Shown here one piece after another: positions 25,379-33,170 of a stretch of 64,000 bases of DNA. This DNA comes from Hymenobacter sp. BT559. Its GTDB lineage: Bacteria; Bacteroidota; Bacteroidia; Cytophagales; Hymenobacteraceae. Numbering within the stretch: position 1 is the first letter of the stretch; each line of letters opens with the position of its first letter. Under the pieces are notes generated by a model. It had not been told where the DNA came from. It saw nothing but the letters and a program-made list of their open reading frames with translations, and did no database searches. A program made the translations under genes and the position numbers. The stretch covers positions 868,001 through 932,000 of the forward strand of contig NZ_JAELXV010000002.1 of the NCBI RefSeq assembly GCF_016427535.1, in the 5' to 3' direction.

Positions 25379-26955
25379 GGCACGAGGGGTTGTTCGAAGG
25401 CGTCCCAAGCCGCGAGCACGCCGGGCCGGCGGTCCAGAAAATCGGTGTAACGCGCCAAGCTGGGCTGCCAAGAGGCTGGCACAGCCCGCAGGCTGCGCAC
25501 CTTGCCCAGGCCTTGCCGCAACATGGGTAGTAGCTCGTCGGAGGGCCAGCGCAGCACCACCGTGCCCAGTACAATGGCTCCGGCTGCCATCAGGGTCAGT
25601 AGCGCCAGCAGCGGCGGCAGTTGGAGCGGGCGAACGGCCATTGCCACCAGCAGCAGCCCAAGGCCGACCGCCGCAGCATTAAGCAGGCCGGGCTTATAAA
25701 TAGCCAGCAGTCGCGAATATGGAATATTAATATCGCGGTGCGTGATGCGCATGTACAAGAAGGTGCGCACCACCTCGCCCGTGCCGATGGCGCCCGCTAT
25801 GCCAGCCAGGCCATAGCCCTTCAGCAGCCAAAACAAGCCGCCTAGGAGCGCCATGAATTCAAGGTTAAGAATAATCTTCTGTTGGAGGTTGGCGCGCGCA
25901 TCGGCTACTACGCCCGCAAACAGTGTCGTCATGCTCAGCGGAATGGAAAGACAGAGCACCCGCAAAATTGGTACCGAAGCTGCCCAGCGCGGCCCCAACA
26001 GCACCTGCACCAACTCGGGCGCCGCCACCGCCACGCCTGCGCATACGGGCAGCACCACGGTAGCCACCAGCGTGCTGCTGGTAAGGTACAGCGCCCGCAC
26101 CCGCGGCAAGTCGTTCTGAATTTTGCTGAACGCCGGAAAAGCCACCCGCGCTAAGCTATTGGTCAAGAAGTACATGGGTAAGTACAGCAGCATGTAGGCG
26201 CGGTTGTAAATACCCAGCAGCACTGACCCTAGGAGCCGCCCAATAAGCAGCGTGTCGAGGTTGCCATTAATAAATTCGAGAAAGCCGACTACCGATACGC
26301 GGCCGCCGTAACCCAGCAGCTTAGCATAAGGCTCGCGGCGAAAAATAAACCGCAGCGAGTGGCGGGCCACCGCGTAGTTGAGCGAGGCCGCAAAAAACTG
26401 CTGCGCTAGGCTGGCTACCACCAAGCTCCACACACCCGCCCCGAGCGTGGCCAGCGTGATGCCCACCCCGCCGTAGCCCAGGATGTAGGCTGCCACCTCA
26501 ATCTTGGCGATGGCCTCGAAGCGCATTTCGCGGCGCAGCAGGCTAGTGGCGGTAGCACCTAGGCCAACCAAAATGAACCCTAGAGCCTGCACGCGTACCA
26601 GTGGTACTACGGCTGGGTTTTCCAGAAAAAGCACCGCGAGCGGTGCGGCCAGCCAGGCCACGGCAGCCACCGCCAGGCCCAGGCCCAGCGAAGCCGTAAA
26701 TGTGGCGCGCACGTCATCAGCGTTGATGTCGGTGCGCTGCACCAGCGCGTGGCCTAAGCCCATTTCGGCGAAGTAGCTGCCGAAGCGTAGCACTACGCCC
26801 GCCATCGCTACCAGGCCAAAAGCAGCCGGGTCGAGCAGGCGCGCCATCACAGCGGTGTAGCCGATTTGCATCACGGCTGTGAGCACCGTGGCGGCCGTGG
26901 TCCACTGTACGCCTCGCACTGCAGTGGAGGCAAGGTTTTTAGTTGTTACTGCCAT
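25375..26955 (-). CDS. polysaccharide flippase, Wzx/WzxC-like (MOP superfamily)
   Basis: A 526-residue membrane protein with about twelve to fourteen hydrophobic helices in the polysaccharide-transporter pattern. It starts with STAVRGVQWTTAATVLTAV and contains ARLLDPAAFGLVAMA, a WzxC-type signature. It should flip the undecaprenyl-linked repeat unit from the cytoplasmic to the periplasmic face. The C-terminal 60 residues are soluble and basic, an addition beyond the usual transporter core. The gene lies 30 bases downstream of the autokinase start region and overlaps the following GT4 by four bases. Confidence 0.9.
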   Translation of the reverse strand: MAVTTKNLASTAVRGVQWTTAATVLTAVMQIGYTAVMARLLDPAAFGLVAMAGVVLRFGSYFAEMGLGHALVQRTDINADDVRATFTASLGLGLAVAAVAWLAAPLAVLFLENPAVVPLVRVQALGFILVGLGATATSLLRREMRFEAIAKIEVAAYILGYGGVGITLATLGAGVWSLVVASLAQQFFAASLNYAVARHSLRFIFRREPYAKLLGYGGRVSVVGFLEFINGNLDTLLIGRLLGSVLLGIYNRAYMLLYLPMYFLTNSLARVAFPAFSKIQNDLPRVRALYLTSSTLVATVVLPVCAGVAVAAPELVQVLLGPRWAASVPILRVLCLSIPLSMTTLFAGVVADARANLQQKIILNLEFMALLGGLFWLLKGYGLAGIAGAIGTGEVVRTFLYMRITHRDINIPYSRLLAIYKPGLLNAAAVGLGLLLVAMAVRPLQLPPLLALLTLMAAGAIVLGTVVLRWPSDELLPMLRQGLGKVRSLRAVPASWQPSLARYTDFLDRRPGVLAAWDAFEQPLVP

Positions 26956-26985
26956 ACTACTATGCTTGCAAAAAGGAAGTGTACC

Positions 26986-29373
26986 TTACACCCCGTATTT
27001 ATAAGCATTGGCCTTATAGCGGTACTCGTAGGATTGGGCAAAGTGTACATCGTTCATCACCATGTACAGTTGCTTGACGTTGTGCTCGCGGTGCATCTCG
27101 GCAATCTGCCCCACCAGCGCGCGGTCGGTGTAGTTCTGACGCACCACATAAATCTTAGCGTCTAGGTGCTGCAGCAGCACCAAAAACTCCGATACGTAGC
27201 CCAGCGGCGGAATATCAACCAGAATGTAGTCGTACTCCTCGCGCAGCATCTGGATGAGCTCGGCCAGGCGCGGGCCCTCAATTAGGCGGGTTGGGTTGTG
27301 GGGCAGCGGGCCGCAGCAAATCACGTCGAGGCTGGCTATGCTGGTGGTGTGGCGGGCTTGGTCGAGCGCGCTCTCGCCGGCTAGGTAGGTGCTCAGGCCG
27401 TGGTCGCGGCGCGGGTCGATATCGAAGTAGCTCGCCAGCGTAGGCCGGCGCATGTCGCATTCGAGCACGATAACGCGGCGCCCGCTCTGAGCCAGTTCGG
27501 CGGCTAGGTTCACGGTGCAGAAGCTTTTACCCTCGCCGGGTACCGACGATGTCACGCCAATTACGCGCTTGTCGAGGCCCGCCGCTAGGTACTGCATATT
27601 TACCCGCACCGCTCTAAACGCCTCCGCAATGGGGCTGCGGGGGTCGTGCAGCATGGTTTGCTTGTCCTCGGTCGTGCCGTGCGGAATCACGCCCAGCATC
27701 GGAATGTTGGTGAGGCGCGCCAAGTCTTCCTTGCTTTGCACGCGGCTATTAGTTTTCTCCTGCATCAGCACCAAGCCAGCGGGTAGCACCAGGCCGGCCA
27801 GCAGGGCCAATAAGCCTACCAGCAGCGGCTTTGGCGACGAAGGCCCCAGGCCGCTCTGCTTGGCCGCGTCCACAATTTTCTTGTCGGTCGAGTTGGTAGC
27901 CAGGGCAATAGCTGCTTCGTTGCGCTTCTCCACCAAGTAGCTGTAGTTCTTCTCGTTGAAGGTGCTAGTATTGGTGAGCGTGCCCAGTTGGCGCTCGTTC
28001 TCAGGCATGCGGTTAAGCTCGCTGCGCACGGCACCTAGGCGCTGGTCAGCATCGCGCAGGGCGTTGTCTGTGGCCGCAACTAGGCTGGTTAGGTTCTGAA
28101 TAAGCAACTCTTTAGTAGTTGCTATTTTCTCATCCGCCACTTTTACAATGGGGTTGATGTCACTGGCGCTCACCGCTAGGGCCGCACGCTGGTTGTTCTG
28201 CTCCGACAGCTGCTGAATAAGGCCTGTTGTGGCCGGGTCTTCTACACCATTGCTGCTGAGGGTCACGGCATCGCTAGGGGCGCGGTGAGCTTTCAGGTAG
28301 TCCAGCATATTCTGGTACACGCGGCGGTTGGTCACCAGCCGGGCCCGGTCGGCCGTCAGGGCGCTTTGCTGTTGAATGCTCGCGCCCGACTGAGCATTTA
28401 CATCTACTACGTTGTTAGAAGCGCGGAAAGAGCTGAGGTTCTGCCCAGCCCGCGACTTCGACTCGGCTAGCTTAGAAATCTCGTTGTCTAGGAAGGCCAC
28501 TGTCTTGCCACCCACTTGGTTTTTCTGCTTCAGGTCGTCTTGCACGTAGGTGTTCATCAGCGTGTTCAGAAACTGCGTTTCCTTGGCTGGCACCGTGCCT
28601 TGCGTCGTAAGCTCCAGAATGCGCGACTCGTGGTCGGTGGGCTTCACTTTCAAGCGCGTCTGGTAGTCGCCTACCAAGCTATTGATGTCGTTGAGCTTGA
28701 AGAAGTAGTGTCCGCCCTGGCCGCCGAGCTGGTCGGGCTCGGGCCGGAAAACTACCGTGAGCAGGGCGCTGCGCAGCGTGTCGCCGGCGGCCACTACTTG
28801 GTCAAACTTCACATCTTGCACCTCGCGCACTAGGTCGCCGGTAGCAAGCTGGCGCAGCTCGCCGCGCTTGGCATCGGCGTGCACCCGGAACTTATTGTCG
28901 GCCAGCGCCTCTACATAGATAGGCACACCCGTGAGCTGGGGCCGGTTAGGCGCCGGGATTACCCAGAAGGGCACGTCGCCGGGCGCCCGCTCGCGCACTT
29001 GCAGCGGCTTCACTGCATTCAGCCACGAGTCGGGCTCCACAAAATAGCTTACCGTAAAGGGCAGCTGGTTTAGGGTGCGCCGCAGCATGTCCGACGAAGT
29101 GAGCAGGCCCACCTCGTCTTCTAGCTTTAGGCCCTTAGGCTTGCTGTCCAGCAGTTGCAATAGCTCCTGCGCTTGCTTCGAGCCCGTTGATTGGTCGCCG
29201 ATGAGCAGCGTTGCCTTGAAGTCGTAGGTCGGCGACTTCACTTTCAGATAAGTCCAGGCTAGGGCGCCGGCTACCAGCAGCGATACTACGAATACCGGCC
29301 AGCGGCGGCGTAGGTTAAAGAATAGCTCGTTTAAGTCTAGCTCGGCGGAAAAAGGAGCGGGGCGTGTGTCCAT
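26986..29373 (-). CDS. polysaccharide co-polymerase and tyrosine autokinase (Wzc/ExoP-like)
   Basis: A 795-residue inner-membrane protein that controls chain length and export. A membrane segment at about 26-46 precedes the Wzz-type periplasmic domain, with coiled-coil and GNVR-like regions up to about 500, then a second membrane segment at about 508-531. The cytoplasmic BY-kinase domain shows Walker A SVPGEGKS (about 612), Walker A' VLECDMRRP and Walker B YILVDIPP (about 718). The C-terminal tail has a tyrosine cluster (YEYRY and AYKYGV), the expected autophosphorylation sites. It is fused as in Gram-negative Wzc. It follows the Wza-like gene by 67 bases, in the usual order. Confidence 0.95.
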   Translation of the reverse strand: MDTRPAPFSAELDLNELFFNLRRRWPVFVVSLLVAGALAWTYLKVKSPTYDFKATLLIGDQSTGSKQAQELLQLLDSKPKGLKLEDEVGLLTSSDMLRRTLNQLPFTVSYFVEPDSWLNAVKPLQVRERAPGDVPFWVIPAPNRPQLTGVPIYVEALADNKFRVHADAKRGELRQLATGDLVREVQDVKFDQVVAAGDTLRSALLTVVFRPEPDQLGGQGGHYFFKLNDINSLVGDYQTRLKVKPTDHESRILELTTQGTVPAKETQFLNTLMNTYVQDDLKQKNQVGGKTVAFLDNEISKLAESKSRAGQNLSSFRASNNVVDVNAQSGASIQQQSALTADRARLVTNRRVYQNMLDYLKAHRAPSDAVTLSSNGVEDPATTGLIQQLSEQNNQRAALAVSASDINPIVKVADEKIATTKELLIQNLTSLVAATDNALRDADQRLGAVRSELNRMPENERQLGTLTNTSTFNEKNYSYLVEKRNEAAIALATNSTDKKIVDAAKQSGLGPSSPKPLLVGLLALLAGLVLPAGLVLMQEKTNSRVQSKEDLARLTNIPMLGVIPHGTTEDKQTMLHDPRSPIAEAFRAVRVNMQYLAAGLDKRVIGVTSSVPGEGKSFCTVNLAAELAQSGRRVIVLECDMRRPTLASYFDIDPRRDHGLSTYLAGESALDQARHTTSIASLDVICCGPLPHNPTRLIEGPRLAELIQMLREEYDYILVDIPPLGYVSEFLVLLQHLDAKIYVVRQNYTDRALVGQIAEMHREHNVKQLYMVMNDVHFAQSYEYRYKANAYKYGV

Positions 29374-29440
29374 ACTTTATAGCAGAATAAGTGGTGGCCC
29401 AGAAGGAGAGGCCAGTAGGTAGTAAGAAAGAGCTTGTGTA

Positions 29441-30223
29441 CTAGCGGTTAGCGATGTAGCTGAGCAGCAGCACTACCGCCGAAATACCCGCAAACACGAT
29501 ACCTAGGTTGGTAGCGTTGCCGCGGCTGGTGCGCGCCTTCATGGGCTCGACATACAGCGCATCGTTGGGCAGCAGGTAGTAGTAAGGAGATTTCAGCAGG
29601 TTGGCATCGGTCAGGTTGATGAGCACCACCTCCGAGCCCTTGGGCGTTTGGCGGATGAGCTTGATGTTCTCGCGGTTGCCAAACTCGGTGAGGTCGCCGG
29701 CCATACCTAGGGCCTCAAATACCGTGGCTTGCGGGTTGTAGATAAAATAGCGGCCCGGCGAGCGCACCTCGCCCAGCACCGTAATCTTGAAGCTCAGCAG
29801 CTTTACCAGCACGTTGGCGTCGCGCACATAGGCGGTCACTTTTTGCTGCAAAAAGGCGTGAACCTCTTCCATGCTCATTCCCTGCACCTTTACCCGCCCC
29901 ACGGTGGGCAGGTTGATGCTGCCCGTGTCATCTACTGCGTAGCCGGTGAGGTAGAGGGTGCCGGGGTCGCTCGACGTGATGGTTTGCGGGCCGGGCACGT
30001 TAAAAATGTCGCTCAGCACCGGCTGCACGCTCTGCACCCGAATGCTCAGCACGTCGCCGGGCTGCAGCTTATACGCGGGGCGAATATTCTCGGTCTGAAG
30101 TGGCTTCTGCGTCGAGTAAGTGCCGGTTTGCAGATAAGGCAGCTTGCTCTGGGTAACGCAGCTGCCCAAGCTTAACAGTAACCCCCCTAAAATAATTAAA
30201 TGCAGTCGGAAACGTGAAATCAT
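29441..30223 (-). CDS. polysaccharide export outer-membrane lipoprotein (Wza-like)
   Basis: A 260-residue lipoprotein, first gene of the minus-strand operon. The lipobox is LGSC (Cys at about 22). The polysaccharide export (Poly_export) domain begins YKLQPGDVLSIRV (about 51) and continues through a SLBB-like domain (ITVLGEVRSPGRYFI, about 149). A hydrophobic C-terminal segment (ATNLGIVFAGISAVVLLLSYI) could be the amphipathic or membrane helix that forms the outer-membrane pore. It is shorter than E. coli Wza (about 380 residues) but typical for Bacteroidota. A weak -7-like element (TAGCTTTA) sits near 30262-30269 on the minus strand. Confidence 0.93.
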   Translation of the reverse strand: MISRFRLHLIILGGLLLSLGSCVTQSKLPYLQTGTYSTQKPLQTENIRPAYKLQPGDVLSIRVQSVQPVLSDIFNVPGPQTITSSDPGTLYLTGYAVDDTGSINLPTVGRVKVQGMSMEEVHAFLQQKVTAYVRDANVLVKLLSFKITVLGEVRSPGRYFIYNPQATVFEALGMAGDLTEFGNRENIKLIRQTPKGSEVVLINLTDANLLKSPYYYLLPNDALYVEPMKARTSRGNATNLGIVFAGISAVVLLLSYIANR

Positions 30224-30348
30224 GCGTGGGCGTAATTAATCAAAGTGGTGAAAATGAAGCGTAAAGCTACGTAGGATATACAGATGCCAATTTGCCTATC
30301 TACCTACCAAAGCAAGGCCGATAAGCTTCAGCAAGGCCGAGTAAGCTT

Positions 30349-30594
30349 CTAAAATAAGGGGCTGGGTACCGAGCTTCGGCGGCAGATACGGAACACGGGG
30401 TGGGTAAGGTTGTGCGCCGCTACGTTGGGAGGCGAGTCGGGTTTGGCCGGAAATGAGAATAAACAAAGTGCCTCACCTAAGGCAACTCCCAGTCCTAGGT
30501 TGCCGTAAGGGCCTGCTAGCGCGCTAAGCAGCTGAGGCCATGCAAGCAAGGGGCCGGCGCCCGCCCCCGCGAGCACTGCTCCCAGCGTCTGCAT
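30349..30594 (-). CDS. possible small hypothetical protein
   Basis: An 81-codon open frame starting MQTLGAVLAG with a Gly/Ala/Leu-rich hydrophobic N-terminal half and a polar C-terminal half. It is divergent from the lipoprotein at 30613. Codon use is plausible (it even has an in-frame CTA-GGA Leu-Gly), but no family, ribosome site or clear promoter is visible. It may be noncoding. Confidence 0.3.
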   Translation of the reverse strand: MQTLGAVLAGAGAGPLLAWPQLLSALAGPYGNLGLGVALGEALCLFSFPAKPDSPPNVAAHNLTHPVFRICRRSSVPSPLF

Positions 30595-30612
30595 CAGTAC
30601 AATTTAATTTTT

Positions 30613-31170
30613 ATGAAACAAGCGTTGGTGCTGGCCGGGCTACTCGCGGCGGGCAGCTGCAGCTCGCCAGCGGCTCCGGCCACCGGCACCCCCACTGGCA
30701 CTACCCAGGCCGCTACCCCCGCCTCGCTCTCGGCCGGTACACTCCAGCAGGCCGTAGCTGCCTACATAACAGCCAATCAGGCTGCTTTTGCGGGCTACGA
30801 GCCCGTGCGCTGGGGCCGTCCCGTAGCTTACACTAAAAGGAGTGAGGCTACCACCAAAGGCCTCGCTGCCATGCAGCAGTTCGATAACGCGTTAGCTGCT
30901 AGGAATAAGGCGCTTGCCGAGTATAATGACGCACTAGCCCGCCACGCCGCCCCGGCCAGGGTAGAAATGCTGAAAACGCGCTACCGCAATGCCACCAAGC
31001 ACAACGACGCGCTGCTCGCCACTGCCAACAGCTTTGCCGGCGTGAAAGACACCGCGCGCCTAGGTGCCCAGTTGGTGCACGTGTACCGCACTAGGGCCCG
31101 GAGCGGTGTTATGGTTCTCGATAGCGCAGCTTTCTTGGTGCATACTACCGGTGTGGTAGAGCGCCTATAG
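30613..31170 (+). CDS. hypothetical lipoprotein
   Basis: A 185-residue protein with a lipoprotein signal peptide (LAGLLAAGSC, Cys at about 16), then a Pro/Thr/Ala-rich linker and a helical domain rich in Ala, Lys and Asn (ALAARNKALAEYNDALA at about 95). I recognise no family. It is divergent from the polysaccharide export operon and could be part of the envelope around it, but no direct link is visible. The ATG follows TAATTTTT directly, so any leader would be very short. Confidence 0.72.
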   Translation: MKQALVLAGLLAAGSCSSPAAPATGTPTGTTQAATPASLSAGTLQQAVAAYITANQAAFAGYEPVRWGRPVAYTKRSEATTKGLAAMQQFDNALAARNKALAEYNDALARHAAPARVEMLKTRYRNATKHNDALLATANSFAGVKDTARLGAQLVHVYRTRARSGVMVLDSAAFLVHTTGVVERL

Positions 31171-31410
31171 CCGCGCTTGGGTAACGCCTAAAAGTGCAAA
31201 GTGACCCGTTACTTACTCAGTTTGTGCGCGCTTAGGTGCCGAACACAGTAGGTTATTACGCTGCGAAAGCACAACCGTTTATTTCGTGGGGTTGGCTCTA
31301 TGAGTCAGTGCCTAAGCTAGCTTACGGGTTTTGCATAATTAAAAGTTGTTAGGCTATTGAACTAAATATTGACGTACCTAGGAAAAAATTTCTTAAAATC
31401 GAACTTCTAC

Positions 31411-31417
31411 TATCTTG
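31411..31417 (+). promoter_or_regulatory. possible -7 element of the DUF937-OmpA gene
   Basis: TATCTTG, one T short of the TAnnTTTG consensus, placed 21 bases before the ATG at 31439. It argues against the TTG at 31415 as the start. Confidence 0.4.
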
Positions 31418-31438
31418 ACCTCTGCCACTGCTCGCCCC

Positions 31439-32596
31439 ATGGTGCCGCTGCAACAACTACCGGATGAGCTGACGAAATATATCGCCCAGCACAAGCTGGT
31501 GCGGGCCGATATACTGGCTGCCGAGCAGCCCACAACCCTGCAGCAAGCCATTGCGCAAGCCGCTGGCCTGACGCTGCGCAGCTTTGCTGAGCTGGCTGGC
31601 CAGCCCAGCAGCCGCGAAGTGCTGTGGAACACTGCCCGTGAAGCTGCCGCTGCGCCGGGCACACCTGCTACCAATGAGGCGGGCCGCAGCCTGCTGCGCC
31701 AAGTACTCGATGACCGCTACCACGGCACGGTGAGCGCCACAGCCGCAGCCGCACAGGTATCGGTGGCTACGGTACACCACTTGTTCGAGCGGGTGCCGGC
31801 CGCCGCGCTGACTTTCATTGGCGAGGCGGTGGCCGAGCAGCACTGGACGGCTCAGCAGCTAGCCGATTGGCTGCGGCCGCGCCGGCACGCGCCGCTGCCG
31901 GTTAGCCCGGCCCCTGTGGTGGCCGCCGCGCCGCGGCCCCTGCCTAAAGCAACGCCTGCAGCGCCAGGCTGGCTTGCCAGGCCGGCCCATCTATTGCTGG
32001 TGTTGATGACCGTAGTGGCCGTGGCCGAGTTTGGCTACATTCTTAAGCTACGAAGGAGCGACGCGGCGGACTCCGACGCGGCCCCCGGCGTGGTCACTGC
32101 GGCTGCCAGCTACCCGGCGGCCTCCGATGCAGCAGAGCCAGGAGTGCCCAAAAGCGGGAGCTTCCAGCCCATCAAAGCCAAATCGACTGAAAGCAAGCTT
32201 TATCAGCTGTTGCTCGCCCCTGCCGACGAAGCCAGCCCCGCAGACCCTGCCAGCAACTGGATTGGGTTTGACCGCATCACCTTTGCCGATAACGAAGCCA
32301 AGCTCAACAGCGAAGCGCTGTGGCAGCTGGCCAACGTGGCCAGTATTCTGAAGCGCTTTCCAGAAGCCAGGCTCAAGATTGGCGGCTACAGCGGCAACTC
32401 GGGCAAGCCTCTCAACGACTTGCTGTTGAGTAAGCGCCGGGCCGAAGCCGCCAAAAAGGCGCTGGAGAACTTTGGCGTAGCGGCCGACCACCTGACGGCC
32501 GTTGGCTACGGGCCGCTCGATAGCAGCGCTCCGCATACCGCTAAGGCCGGCCAAGTCCTCAGCTACCGCGTGAGCCTGCAAGTGACGCAGAAATAG
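31439..32596 (+). CDS. DUF937 - transmembrane - OmpA family protein
   Basis: A 385-residue protein with an unusual three-part layout. The N-terminal 160 residues are helical and Ala/Gln-rich and resemble DUF937 (two repeats of about 60 residues with GRSLLRQVLDDRYHG near 85). A Pro/Ala linker leads to one membrane helix (about 182-203, LLLVLMTVVAVAEFGYIL). The C-terminal OmpA-like domain (about 265-385) has the peptidoglycan-binding pattern LLSKRRAEAAKKAL and VGYGPLD. The topology should be cytoplasmic DUF937, one helix, periplasmic OmpA domain bound to the cell wall. No signal peptide is present. It could tether a cytoplasmic partner to the wall. Function is not known. Confidence 0.82.
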   Translation: MVPLQQLPDELTKYIAQHKLVRADILAAEQPTTLQQAIAQAAGLTLRSFAELAGQPSSREVLWNTAREAAAAPGTPATNEAGRSLLRQVLDDRYHGTVSATAAAAQVSVATVHHLFERVPAAALTFIGEAVAEQHWTAQQLADWLRPRRHAPLPVSPAPVVAAAPRPLPKATPAAPGWLARPAHLLLVLMTVVAVAEFGYILKLRRSDAADSDAAPGVVTAAASYPAASDAAEPGVPKSGSFQPIKAKSTESKLYQLLLAPADEASPADPASNWIGFDRITFADNEAKLNSEALWQLANVASILKRFPEARLKIGGYSGNSGKPLNDLLLSKRRAEAAKKALENFGVAADHLTAVGYGPLDSSAPHTAKAGQVLSYRVSLQVTQK

Positions 32597-32761
32597 CTGG
32601 CTGCTTTCTTAGCTAGCTCAGGTATTGCCGGTCCACATACTATCAAAAAGGACCCTAGGTGTCTTTTTCGGGCCGTTTGACCGACTTGCTGCGCAGCTAG
32701 GCCACGCCACATAACCTAGGCGGCCTGTCTACTGCAGGTTACTGGTCGGGTATACAGCGGC

Positions 32762-32962
32762 TTAGCTGCCTTGGCTCTCGGCGGCGCGGGTCTGGCTTAC
32801 CTGCGACCAACTGAGCTCGCCAGCTATGTAGCGGGTATATAGCTGCTGTATGTAGGGGCTAGCCTTTTTCAAAACGGGTATAACGCGCTGCATCTGCTCG
32901 AGCACCCAGGCGCGTTGCTCAGGAGTTTGCGCAGCGGGGCCAAACTTTGGGTTGTGAGACAT
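32762..32962 (-). CDS. small hypothetical protein (66 aa)
   Basis: Starts MSHNPKFGPAA and is mostly helix with basic, amphipathic character (WVLEQMQRVIPVLKKASPYIQ). A weak -7-like element, GAATTTTG, lies about 30 bases upstream on the minus strand. No signal peptide, no known family. Good codon use supports a real gene. Confidence 0.6.
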   Translation of the reverse strand: MSHNPKFGPAAQTPEQRAWVLEQMQRVIPVLKKASPYIQQLYTRYIAGELSWSQVSQTRAAESQGS

Positions 32963-33068
32963 AGGGAGTAGCTAATAGAGTACACTGCAAAATTCTGCAA
33001 TGCCCGGCAACTCCAAATGAGCGTTAGTGCTGATTTAACTTAATGAAAACACCCAATTGTGCTAAGAA

Positions 33069-33094
33069 CTACCTAGGTACTTCTTCCTAGGTAG
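33069..33094. repeat. small inverted repeat of two CCTAGG sites
   Basis: CTACCTAGG, 8 bases, CCTAGGTAG: a perfect 9-bp stem in the gap between the small hypothetical and the histidine kinase. It may be a weak terminator or a by-product of the dense CCTAGG motif. Confidence 0.5.
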
Positions 33095-33170
33095 AGTGGC
33101 TGTGTGGCCAGCGGCCAATGGTGGGCTAGTTGGTGCGTAGCAGATTTTCTGGGCGCTGGTGGGTGTAAGC

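Noticed and set aside
24164..25471. Longer start for the GT4 gene
   Set aside because: The extra 31 codons are antisense-like to nothing useful, overlap the flippase gene and are Arg/Pro-rich; ATG 25378 gives the usual GT4 start and an ATGA overlap.
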